Assembly: GCA_022839785.1 (NCBI GenBank)
Contig: JALHJW010000005.1
Coordinates: forward strand, 1 to 64,000
Origin: Desulfovibrio sp.
Lineage (GTDB): Bacteria; Desulfobacterota; Desulfovibrionia; Desulfovibrionales; Desulfovibrionaceae
Length of the DNA: 64,000 nucleotides
Direction: 5' to 3'
This document shows, one piece after another, positions 43,638 through 51,284 of the stretch. A model generated the notes under the pieces. The model did not search any database, was not told the DNA's origin, and worked only from the letters and a program-made list of their open reading frames with translations. Numbering within the stretch: the stretch's first letter is position 1; every line of letters starts with the position of its first letter. The position numbers and the translations under genes were made by a program.

Positions 43638-45179
43638 CTAGCCCGGCAGATGCAGCGCGGCCGCGGGCCGGATGCGCGCCACGCGGGACAACAGCTCGGC
43701 CGCGCGCGCCGTGGCCGCCTCGCCGCCCAGCCCGGCATGGGCCGCGCGCGCCGCGAGCAGCGCCTCCACGGCCAGGTCCGGGTCCCAGTCCTCCAGCCCC
43801 CGGCGCTCCACCTCGCCCACCGCGGCCTCGGCCAGGGAGGCGGCCACGGGCCAGCGTCCGGCCCGGCCGAGCAGGTCCATCTGGGCCAGGGTCAGGCGCA
43901 GGCGCGAGGGGCCGTCGGCCGCGCGCCGCGCGGCCAGGCCCAGCACGTCCAGCGCGCCCGCCTCGTCCTTGGCCGCGAAACGCTTCTGCGCCTCGGCCGC
44001 GGCCTCGGCCACGAGGTCGTCTTCGCTCCCGGCGGCGCGGGGCGGGGGCGTGCCGGCCGGAGCGCCCCCGGCCAGCGAGGCCAGCCAGGCCCGGGTCTCG
44101 GCGTCGGCCACGGGCGTGCCGTCGGCAAAGGCCAGCTGCTCCACGCCGGGCAGCCGGGCCAGGAAGAGCCGCACCTCGGCGCGCACGGCCGCGAGGGCCG
44201 CGGCGAAGGCCGGGCCGAGCCCCTCCAGGGCCTTGGCCGCGATGCGGTGCGGGTCGAGCCAGAAAAGCGAGGCCGTGACCTGCTCCTCGGCGGCGCGCAC
44301 CGCGTCGAGCAGGCGTCCCTCGGCCAGCAGGGCCTGCAGCGCGGCCTTCTGCGCGGGCTCGGGCGGGGGGATCATGGTCCGGCCGCCCTCGGCCGGGGGC
44401 AGTCCCCAGAGCCTGATCCAGGCGGCCAGACGCACGGCCCGGAAGGGCCAGGGGTCGGCCGGGTCCTGCGCGCCCGCCAGGGAGGCGAAGGCGAGGGCCG
44501 CCTCGGCCAGACGGTCGCGCGCGGTCTTGGCGTCCTGCGCGGGCTCGGCCGGGGAGGCGGCGGGGGCCGGGTCCGGCCGCGGCCCGGGCGCGGGCTGCGG
44601 CGCCTGCTCCGGGGCGGGCGGCGGCGTCTGCGGCCCGGCCGCGGCCACGGGCAGCCTGCCCACGGCCTCCGTCAGCTCGCGCATGGGCGGAAAATCGGGC
44701 ATCAGCTCGCCCAGTTCCTTGTCCAGGGCCTGCACGTTGGCCGTAAGCGCGGCGTGCAGTTCGGCCGGGACCGGGGCGGTGTCGGAATAGTTCCGGAGCC
44801 AGGCCAGGGTCTTCTCCTGCCACCAGGCGAAGGCGGCCATGCGGCCGCGCAGGCGCTTCCTCGCCGGGAAACAGTCCTCCCAGAAGCCGGCCACCAGGTC
44901 GCCCAGGATGCGCGAGCCCAGGGTCAGCCCCTCCGCGCCGCGGGTCTGGGTCAGGCCCACGGCGAGGTAGGCGGCGGCGGTGAGGTCCTTGGCCTTGGCC
45001 GAGAGCACCTGCCCGGCCAGATCCACGACCCGGTTCCAGTCCACGACGCCGCCCGCGGTGACGGAGGAGATCTTGTCGATCTCCGCCTGAAGCTGCTCGA
45101 ATTCGGGCTCGTAGCGCGCATCCTGCCCGGCGGGGGGGCCCCCGGGGATGGGCGTCCTCCCGACGTCCTCCAGTTCCAT
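43638..45179 (-). CDS. tssA: T6SS cap/baseplate-associated protein TssA
   Basis: 513 residues. The N-terminal ImpA_N region has YEPEFEQLQAEIDKISSVTA, DLTAAAYLAVGLTQTRGAEG and GFWEDCFPARKRLRGRMAAF followed by WWQE. A Pro/Ala linker and a helical C-terminal domain (AGRWPVAASLAEAAVGEVER, ending LLSRVARIRPAAALHLPG) follow. TssA primes and coordinates tube-sheath growth. The ATG at 45179 has CAGGAG upstream. An ATG at 45251 would start upstream of the leader palindrome and is rejected. It is the first gene of the T6SS operon. Confidence 0.92.
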   Translation of the reverse strand: MELEDVGRTPIPGGPPAGQDARYEPEFEQLQAEIDKISSVTAGGVVDWNRVVDLAGQVLSAKAKDLTAAAYLAVGLTQTRGAEGLTLGSRILGDLVAGFWEDCFPARKRLRGRMAAFAWWQEKTLAWLRNYSDTAPVPAELHAALTANVQALDKELGELMPDFPPMRELTEAVGRLPVAAAGPQTPPPAPEQAPQPAPGPRPDPAPAASPAEPAQDAKTARDRLAEAALAFASLAGAQDPADPWPFRAVRLAAWIRLWGLPPAEGGRTMIPPPEPAQKAALQALLAEGRLLDAVRAAEEQVTASLFWLDPHRIAAKALEGLGPAFAAALAAVRAEVRLFLARLPGVEQLAFADGTPVADAETRAWLASLAGGAPAGTPPPRAAGSEDDLVAEAAAEAQKRFAAKDEAGALDVLGLAARRAADGPSRLRLTLAQMDLLGRAGRWPVAASLAEAAVGEVERRGLEDWDPDLAVEALLAARAAHAGLGGEAATARAAELLSRVARIRPAAALHLPG

Positions 45180-45216
45180 CACTGCTCCTGAACGATATTC
45201 AGGGCGCGGCGCAGGC

Positions 45217-45238
45217 CCTTCTGTCCGCGGACAGAAGG
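45217..45238. promoter_or_regulatory. 22-bp perfect palindrome upstream of tssA, candidate operator
   Basis: The palindrome core TTCTGTCCGCGGACAGAA is extended by CC/GG at each end. It lies 38-59 bases upstream of the tssA ATG in the tssA/dedA divergent region. With no spacer and no T-run, it looks more like a dimeric-regulator site than a terminator. Confidence 0.5.
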
Positions 45239-45430
45239 ACCCCGCACCCATAAGTGGACTTCTAGCATACTGGCAGAATTGGAGTAAACGGTTAATTCAC
45301 AAAGCCGGGAGTGCAGGAACAGATTCCCGGCAAGGCCCTGTCCGCGCCCCTCCGCGCCCGTTTCCTGTTGCGCCCGGGGGCGGGGGGCCGTATGCTGCGC
45401 TCCGCCCCATCGGACTTTGGAGGTTAGCGC

Positions 45431-46087
45431 ATGGCAGCGCCAGGCATCCTGACTGCCCTCGAACTCATCTTCCGCGGCCAGATCGACGCGCTCGGCCCCT
45501 GGGCCGTCGTGTTTCTGGCCGCGGTCATCTTTTCCGAAAGCGGCCTGCTGTTCATGGCCTGGCTGCCGGGCGACTCGCTGCTCTTCGCCGTGGGCGCGCT
45601 CACGGCCACCGGGGCGCTGCCCTTCTGGCCCCTCTTCGCCCTGCTCGTGGCCGCGGGCACGGTGGGCTACTGGGTCAACTACCTGCTGGGCGAGCGTTTC
45701 GCCTGCGCCGTGGAGCGGCGGGGCAGGGTGCTCATCGTCAAGGAGAAGCACCTGCGCGACGCACGCGCCTTCTGCGAGCGCTTCGGCGTGGCCGGCATCG
45801 CCGTGGCCCGCTTCGTGCCCTTCGTGCGCACCTTCGCCCCCTTCGTGGCGGGCATGGGGCACATGCCCAAGGCCACCTACACGCTCTGCTCCGTCCTGGG
45901 CTGCGTGGCCTGGGTGGGGGGCTTCATGGCCGCGGGCAGTCTGCTCGGCAACGTGCCGCTGATCCGCGACCACCTCGCCACCATCGTGCTCTGCGTGGTC
46001 GTCTTCGCCTTCGTCCCGCCGTCGCTCAAGGCCCTGCACTCCTGGAACAAGCGCCGCCGCTCCGGCGGAGCGGAGCGCAAGGACTGA
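45431..46087 (+). CDS. DedA-family inner-membrane protein
   Basis: 218 residues with several membrane helices. DedA/SNARE-assoc signatures are ESGLLFMAWLPGDSLLF, GYWVNYLLGE and ARFVPFVRTFAPFVAGMG, which contains the conserved R-F-x-P-x-x-R-T. DedA proteins are proton-dependent transporters or flippases linked to lipid and envelope homeostasis. It is transcribed away from the T6SS operon, and TTGGAGG precedes the ATG. It ends 27 bases from a convergent kinase gene. Confidence 0.93.
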   Translation: MAAPGILTALELIFRGQIDALGPWAVVFLAAVIFSESGLLFMAWLPGDSLLFAVGALTATGALPFWPLFALLVAAGTVGYWVNYLLGERFACAVERRGRVLIVKEKHLRDARAFCERFGVAGIAVARFVPFVRTFAPFVAGMGHMPKATYTLCSVLGCVAWVGGFMAAGSLLGNVPLIRDHLATIVLCVVVFAFVPPSLKALHSWNKRRRSGGAERKD

Positions 46088-46114
46088 GCGCCCGGGGCTC
46101 CGCCCCCGCCCGTC

Positions 46115-48202
46115 TCAGCCGGCAAGACGGCGCTGCAGCTCCGCCCGCAGGACCGCCAGGGACAGGGGCTTGGCGATGTAGCCGTCAAAGCCCTCGGCGA
46201 GCAGCCGCTCCCTGTCCCCGGCCACGGCGTGGGCCGTCAGGGCCACGACCGGGAGCCGCTCCAGGCCGGGCGTGCGGCGCAGCAGCCGCAGGGTCTGGAT
46301 GCCGTCCAGGCCGGGCATGAGCACGTCCAGGAAGATCACGTCCGGCCGGGGCGGTTCCGCCTCCCCGGCGTGCAGCGCGTCCAGCAGCGCCTGTCCCCCC
46401 TCGGCCAGCAGGACGTCGCAGCCGAGCTTCTCCAGCATGCGCGCGGCCAGGAGGCGGCTGACGTCGTTGTCCTCGGCCACGGCCGCCAGGGGGCGGCGCG
46501 GCCCGTCCGGGACCGGGGCGGGGGCCTCGGCCGCAGGCCCCGGCGCGAGGGCGCAGGCCTCGGCCAGGGACAGGACCAGACGCGCCGTGGCGCCCTCGCC
46601 CTCGCGGCTGGCGATCTCGATGCTCCCGCCCATGAGGTCCGTCAGCCGCCGCACGATGGACAGTCCGAGCCCGGTGCCCTGGTGACGCCGGGTGAAGGAG
46701 GCGTCGGCCTGGGTGAAGGGCTCGAAGAGCAGGGGCAGGTAGTCGTCCGGGATGCCGCAGCCCGTGTCCGCCACCTCGACGGTCAGGCGCGTCCGGCCCG
46801 GCTCCGCGTCCGGGCCGCCGGGCTCGGCGCGGACCGCGATGCGCACCGCGCCCGCGTCCGTGAACTTCACGGCGTTGCCCACGAGGTTGAAGAGGATCTG
46901 GCGCAGGCGGTTCTCGTCGCCCACGAGCAGCTCGGGCAGGGCCGGATCGATCTCTGCGGACAGCTCCACGCCCTTGGCCCGGGTCTGGACCGCGAAGACC
47001 GGCAGCATCTCCGCCACCAGGCCGCGCAGGGAGAAGGGGGCCTCCTCCAGGCTCAGCCTGCCCGCCTCGATCCTGGAAAAGTCGAGCACGCCGTTGATCA
47101 GGCCGAGCAGCCCCTTGCCCGAGGCCAGGGCGGTGCGCACGTACTCCTTCTGCTCCCCCCGCAGGTCGGTCGTCTCCAGGAGCTGGAGCATGCCGAGCAC
47201 GCCGTTGAGCGGGGTCCTGATCTCGTGGCTCATGTTGGCCAGGAACTCGGACTTGGCGTGGCTGGCCGACTCCGCCCGCTCCTTGGCGAGCAGGAGTTCG
47301 GCCTCCATCCGCTTGCGCTCGTCGATGTCCTGCACCGCGCACAGGAAGCAGGGGGCCTCCGGAGGGTGCGCGGGCATGGGGCGCGAGGAGACGCGGCTCC
47401 AGACCGTGCGGCCGTCCTTGCGCGCAAAGCGCTTGTCGAAGGAGCTGCTGCGGGTCCGGCCGGACAGCAGGGCCTCGGCCTCGCGCCGGTCGCGCTCGGC
47501 CTCCCCGGGCAGGGCGAAGTCGAGGTAGTGCCTGCCCAGCAGCTCCTCCTCGGCGAAGCCCGTGAAGCGGCGGAAGGCCTCGTTGGCGCGCAGGATGACG
47601 CCGCCTGGCGAGAAGACCACGAGGCCCACCGGGGAGCTGTCGAAGATCAGGCGCAGGTCCGATTCGCTGTGCCGCAGCTCCTCCTCCGCGCGCGCCCGGG
47701 CCATCTCGGCCTCGGCGCGCCGGGCGAAGGCCGTGAGCACGGAGGCGGCGACGTCCGGCAGGCGCAGCTCGCGCCGGAAGAGGCAGCCCAGGATGCCCTG
47801 CACCCGGCCCTCCGCGTCGCGCAGGGGGACGGCCGCGTAGGCCTCGGCGCGCAGCTCGGCCAGGGACGCGGACCCGGGAAAGCGCTCCCGGACCCCGGAG
47901 GGGACGATGAGGGCGGCCCCGGCGAAGACCTCGGCGCAGGGGCCGTCGGCGAGCAGGCTGGTGAGAGGCCCGGCCGAGAGGCCGCCGTCCAGCCACAGCG
48001 CCTCGGTGCGGGCGCTGAACCCGCCGGGCTCCACGGTGGCCACGAAGGCGGCGTCCGCCTCCAGGGCGGCGGCCAGCTGGGCCGTCAGGGAGTCCAGGAA
48101 CCTGTCCGCGGTGATCGCGGCCAGGGTGCGCAGATCGAGCCCCCTGTCCGGCTCCGGACGGGAGCCGGGCAGGGGGCCGCGGCCGCGTCGTTGTTCACCC
48201 AT
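46115..48202 (-). CDS. Hybrid sensor histidine kinase (GAF-PAS-HisKA-HATPase-REC)
   Basis: 695 residues and no membrane helix, so it is cytoplasmic. A GAF-like domain (about 25-165) and a PAS domain (about 180-300, LRLIFDSSPVGLVVFSPGG) precede HisKA with the phosphoacceptor His326 in SHEIRTPLNG. The HATPase_c boxes N (FNLVGNAVKFTD) and G (GTGLGLSIVRRL) follow. A C-terminal receiver has the acidic pair in VAEDNDVSRL and the phospho-Asp in IFLDVLMPG. No output regulator lies nearby. Its ATG overlaps the stop of the upstream protease gene by 8 bases. Confidence 0.93.
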   Translation of the reverse strand: MGEQRRGRGPLPGSRPEPDRGLDLRTLAAITADRFLDSLTAQLAAALEADAAFVATVEPGGFSARTEALWLDGGLSAGPLTSLLADGPCAEVFAGAALIVPSGVRERFPGSASLAELRAEAYAAVPLRDAEGRVQGILGCLFRRELRLPDVAASVLTAFARRAEAEMARARAEEELRHSESDLRLIFDSSPVGLVVFSPGGVILRANEAFRRFTGFAEEELLGRHYLDFALPGEAERDRREAEALLSGRTRSSSFDKRFARKDGRTVWSRVSSRPMPAHPPEAPCFLCAVQDIDERKRMEAELLLAKERAESASHAKSEFLANMSHEIRTPLNGVLGMLQLLETTDLRGEQKEYVRTALASGKGLLGLINGVLDFSRIEAGRLSLEEAPFSLRGLVAEMLPVFAVQTRAKGVELSAEIDPALPELLVGDENRLRQILFNLVGNAVKFTDAGAVRIAVRAEPGGPDAEPGRTRLTVEVADTGCGIPDDYLPLLFEPFTQADASFTRRHQGTGLGLSIVRRLTDLMGGSIEIASREGEGATARLVLSLAEACALAPGPAAEAPAPVPDGPRRPLAAVAEDNDVSRLLAARMLEKLGCDVLLAEGGQALLDALHAGEAEPPRPDVIFLDVLMPGLDGIQTLRLLRRTPGLERLPVVALTAHAVAGDRERLLAEGFDGYIAKPLSLAVLRAELQRRLAG

Positions 48203-50708
48203 GCGTCTTGCCCGAGGTCTTTCCGGACGTCTTCCTGGCGCGCCTGGCGGGCGGCTCGCCGTTCCTTCCGGAGAAGTCCCGCAGCCCCTCGGCCAGCGTG
48301 CGCAGCCGCGCGTCCGCCAGGCCGAAGACCGAGTCCTTCGGGAATTTTCCGTTCGCGCCGCGCGTTCCGGCCGCGCGTCCGGTGAGCAGGGCCACGCCTT
48401 CCTCCAGCGTGGCCACGGGCCAGATGGCGAACTTTTTTTTGCGCACGGCCTCGATCACCTCGGGCGCGAGCATCAGGTCCTTGACGTTGGCGCGCGGGAT
48501 CATCACCCCCTGGCTGCCGCTCAGTCCGGCGCGGGAGCAGGCCAGGAAGAAACCCTCGATCTTCTCGTTGACCCCGCCGATGGGCTGGACCTCGCCCTTC
48601 TGGTTCATGGAGCCGGTGACCGCCACGTCCTGGCGGAGCGGCACGCCCGAGAGCGCGGAGAGCAGGGCGTAGGCCTCGGTGGACGAGGCCGAGTCGCCGT
48701 CCACGCCGCCGTAGGACTGCTCAAAGGCGATGGAAGCGGTGAGCGAGAGCGGCTTGTCCTGGGAGAAGGCGCGCCTGAGCCAGCCCGAGAGGATGAGCAC
48801 GCCCTTGTTGTGCGTGGGGCCGGACAGCTCGGCCTCGCGTTCGATGTTGATGATGCCCTCCCGGCCCATGCTCACGCTGGCCGTGATGCGCGACGGCCTG
48901 CCGAAGGCGTAGTCCGCCGCGCCGTAGACCGCAAGGCCGTTGACCTGTCCCACGGCCTCGCCTCCGACGTCCACGAAGAGCGAGCCGCGGTCGATCATCT
49001 CCTGCAGCTTCTCCTCGATCTGGTTGTGGCGGCGGATGCGCGCCTTGACCGCGCCGTCCACCCCGGCCGCCTCGACCCGTTTCGCGCCCGCGCCGCGCGC
49101 CTGGCTGTCGGCCTCGATGAGCAGGTCGGCCAGGCGCGAGAAGGCGGTGGAGATCTTCTCCCGCCGTCCGGCCATGCGCACGGCCTCCTCCACCACGCGG
49201 GCCACGGCCGCGGCGGAGAAGGGCAGCAGCCCCTCCTTGTCGCAGATGGCGCGCACGAAGCGGGCGACCTTGCCCACGGAGCCGTCGTCGCGCGCCATGG
49301 TCGTCTCCCAGTCGGCGCGCACCTTGAAGATCTTGGCCATGTCCGGGTCGTAGTGGCGGAGCAGGGCGTAGAGGTACGGGTCGCCGTAGGCCACGACCTT
49401 GACGCGCATGGGGATGGGCTCGGGCTTGAGGCCCGTGGCCGTGAAGAAGTAGTAGGGGTCGTAGGTCTCGATCTCGATCAGCTCGGTCTTCAGCGAGCGT
49501 TTGAGCGTGGGCCAGACGCCGGGCTCCATGATGGCGTCCATGAGGTTCAGGACGAGGCAGCCGCCGTTGGCCTTGACGAAGGCTCCGGCCTTGATGCGCG
49601 TGAAGTCCGTGCGCCAGCCGCCGTGACGGTCCATGAGCCGCTCGATGGAGCCGAAGAGGTTGCGGTAGGTGGGCCAGGACTCGATGATCACCGGAGGCCC
49701 CTCGGTCTCGGCGTTGTCCACGATGAGGTTGACCTGGTAGGGGTGGAACAGGGCGTCGACCTGGGGCGTGAGCATCATGCCCGGCATGGGGCCCTGCACC
49801 GGCTTGCCGATGTTGCGCAGGTCGTCCAGGTTCTCCACCATGTTCTCCAGCACGGCGTCGAGGTAGGCCGCGGCCTTTTCCTCGGCGTGGCTCTCGCGCA
49901 GGGGCCTGAGCGCCTCCTGGGCCCAGCTCATGAAGACCAGGCGGTCGATCTCCTCGTGCTTTTTGGCCACGTCCTTCTGCAGCTCGCGCACCTGCTGGAT
50001 GACGTTGTCGATCTGGTCCTTGACCTGCTCGCGCCGGGTCTTGAGCTTCTCGAACTCCTCGCGCGGGAAGCGGCCGTGCTCGACCATGTCCTCCAGCTCG
50101 ATGAGCCGCTTGGGCTGCCCGTCCACCACGGGCAGCACGTCGGGCCGGGTGAGCGGCCCCATCTGCATGTTGACCACGACCAGCCCCGTGTCCTGCACCT
50201 TGGCCTCGATCTCCTTGTAGAAGGCCAGGATGCGCTTCTCGTGGGCCTCGGCCACGGCGTTCTTGCGCTCGATGTAGTCCTCGCTCTCGAAGATTTGCGG
50301 CACCTCGCGCCGCACCTGCTCCAGAAACTCCTTCATGCCTTGCCCGAAGGCCGACCCCTTGCCCGCGGGGAAGCGCAGCAGCAGGGGCTGTTCGGGATGC
50401 TTGAAGTTGTTCACGTAGGCCAGGTCCTCGGGCGCGCCGTTCTTCCCGGAGAGGTCGCGCAGCAGCCGTTTGATGGTCGCCAGGCGGCCGGTGCCCGCCG
50501 GGCCGGTGAGGAAGATGTTGTAGCCCTTGCGCTCCACCGAGAGGCCGAAACGGAAGGCGTCCACCCCGCGCGACTGGCCCAGGATCTCGTCCAGGGGCTC
50601 GACCTCGTCCGTGGAGGCGAAGCCCAGGGCCTTGGGGTCGCAGCGCCAGCGCAGTTCGGAGGGCGGCAGGGCGGCGGGGGGACGTGGCGTGGTCGGGCGT
50701 GCGGGCAT
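48195..50708 (-). CDS. Lon-like ATP-dependent protease (LonH/YcbZ type)
   Basis: 837 residues. The AAA P-loop is FLTGPAGTGR, with a long coiled insertion (LKTRREQVKDQIDNVIQQV). A C-terminal S16 Lon protease domain has the catalytic Ser in GDSASSTEAYALLSALSG and the Lys in GGVNEKIEGF. It lacks the N-terminal LON substrate domain of LonA. The P-loop has GTGR where GKT/S is usual, as often seen in this Lon_2 family, so ATP use may be altered. It is cotranscribed between hsp20 and the hybrid kinase. CGGAGG precedes the ATG. Confidence 0.93.
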   Translation of the reverse strand: MPARPTTPRPPAALPPSELRWRCDPKALGFASTDEVEPLDEILGQSRGVDAFRFGLSVERKGYNIFLTGPAGTGRLATIKRLLRDLSGKNGAPEDLAYVNNFKHPEQPLLLRFPAGKGSAFGQGMKEFLEQVRREVPQIFESEDYIERKNAVAEAHEKRILAFYKEIEAKVQDTGLVVVNMQMGPLTRPDVLPVVDGQPKRLIELEDMVEHGRFPREEFEKLKTRREQVKDQIDNVIQQVRELQKDVAKKHEEIDRLVFMSWAQEALRPLRESHAEEKAAAYLDAVLENMVENLDDLRNIGKPVQGPMPGMMLTPQVDALFHPYQVNLIVDNAETEGPPVIIESWPTYRNLFGSIERLMDRHGGWRTDFTRIKAGAFVKANGGCLVLNLMDAIMEPGVWPTLKRSLKTELIEIETYDPYYFFTATGLKPEPIPMRVKVVAYGDPYLYALLRHYDPDMAKIFKVRADWETTMARDDGSVGKVARFVRAICDKEGLLPFSAAAVARVVEEAVRMAGRREKISTAFSRLADLLIEADSQARGAGAKRVEAAGVDGAVKARIRRHNQIEEKLQEMIDRGSLFVDVGGEAVGQVNGLAVYGAADYAFGRPSRITASVSMGREGIINIEREAELSGPTHNKGVLILSGWLRRAFSQDKPLSLTASIAFEQSYGGVDGDSASSTEAYALLSALSGVPLRQDVAVTGSMNQKGEVQPIGGVNEKIEGFFLACSRAGLSGSQGVMIPRANVKDLMLAPEVIEAVRKKKFAIWPVATLEEGVALLTGRAAGTRGANGKFPKDSVFGLADARLRTLAEGLRDFSGRNGEPPARRARKTSGKTSGKTHG

Positions 50709-50721
50709 GGGGACCTCCGGG

Positions 50722-51126
50722 TCAGGCGTTGTCGCAGGGGCAGCCGGGGCGCAGGGAGCGGCCGAGGCGGCGGGGCAGGGTCACGGTCAGGACGTCGTCG
50801 AGGAAGACGGCCGTGGCCGCGGCCGGGTCGATCTCGGCCGGAAGGCGGACCTCGCGCACGAAGGCGCGCGCGCCCGCGCCGGAAAGGCCCTGGCCGCGGA
50901 TGGTCAGGCTGCGCTCCGTGGCCGCGATCTCGATTTCCGACGCGGCGTAGCCCGGCAGCCGGGCCGCCACCAGCAGGCTCGCGCCGCGGTCGAGGATGCG
51001 CACCCCCCCCACGCCGGGCAGCGGCGGCAGGCCGAGGTCGGCGCACAGGCCGTCGAAGAGCGCGTCCATCTCGCGGCGCAGGGCCGTGAGCTGCGTCTCG
51101 CCCCAGGTCTTGATGTCGGCGGCCAT
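50722..51126 (-). CDS. Hsp20/alpha-crystallin small heat-shock protein
   Basis: 134 residues. The alpha-crystallin domain spans ILDRGASLLVAARLPGYAA to the A-x-x-x-(D/N)-G-(V/I)-L-like motif TAVFLDDVLTVTLPR. It ends in a Cys-containing tail, RPGCPCDNA. It is a holdase that binds unfolding proteins. AAGGAGG precedes the ATG at 51126. It is the first gene of an operon with the Lon-like protease 13 bases downstream. Confidence 0.92.
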   Translation of the reverse strand: MAADIKTWGETQLTALRREMDALFDGLCADLGLPPLPGVGGVRILDRGASLLVAARLPGYAASEIEIAATERSLTIRGQGLSGAGARAFVREVRLPAEIDPAAATAVFLDDVLTVTLPRRLGRSLRPGCPCDNA

Positions 51127-51152
51127 GCCCGTCCTCCTTGCGTGTCCGGTCC

Positions 51153-51178
51153 GGCCGCGCGGCGAGCGCCGCGCGGCC
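51153..51178 (-). promoter_or_regulatory. Long G+C-rich hairpin in the hsp20 leader
   Basis: GGCCGCGCGGCG (51153-51164) and its complement (51167-51178) form a 12-bp stem around two bases. It sits between the candidate promoter and the ribosome-binding site of hsp20. There is no T-run on the minus strand, so it may be an mRNA-stabilising or translation-affecting leader structure. Confidence 0.45.
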
Positions 51179-51194
51179 CGGGAAATTTGTCCGG

Positions 51195-51224
51195 AACATA
51201 GCACGGATGCGTGAGGAGAAACAA
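51195..51224 (-). promoter_or_regulatory. Candidate promoter of the hsp20-lon-kinase operon
   Basis: On the minus strand TTGTTT (51219-51224) and TATGTT (51195-51200) are 18 bases apart in an AT-richer patch. The preceding CTTGTTT partly resembles the heat-shock sigma-32 -35 element, but no CCCCAT-type -10 is visible. Confidence 0.35.
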
Positions 51225-51284
51225 GCCGGGGACCGGACATGATAGTTGTTGACCCCTGCGTCGTGCGGGATCATTGTCCGATTT

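Noticed and set aside
45217..45238. Terminator for tssA or dedA
   Set aside because: Both genes are transcribed away from this site and no T-run is present.
51127..51240. CIRCE (HrcA) element upstream of hsp20
   Set aside because: No TTAGCACTC-N9-GAGTGCTAA pattern; the only dyad is G+C-rich with a 2-base spacer.
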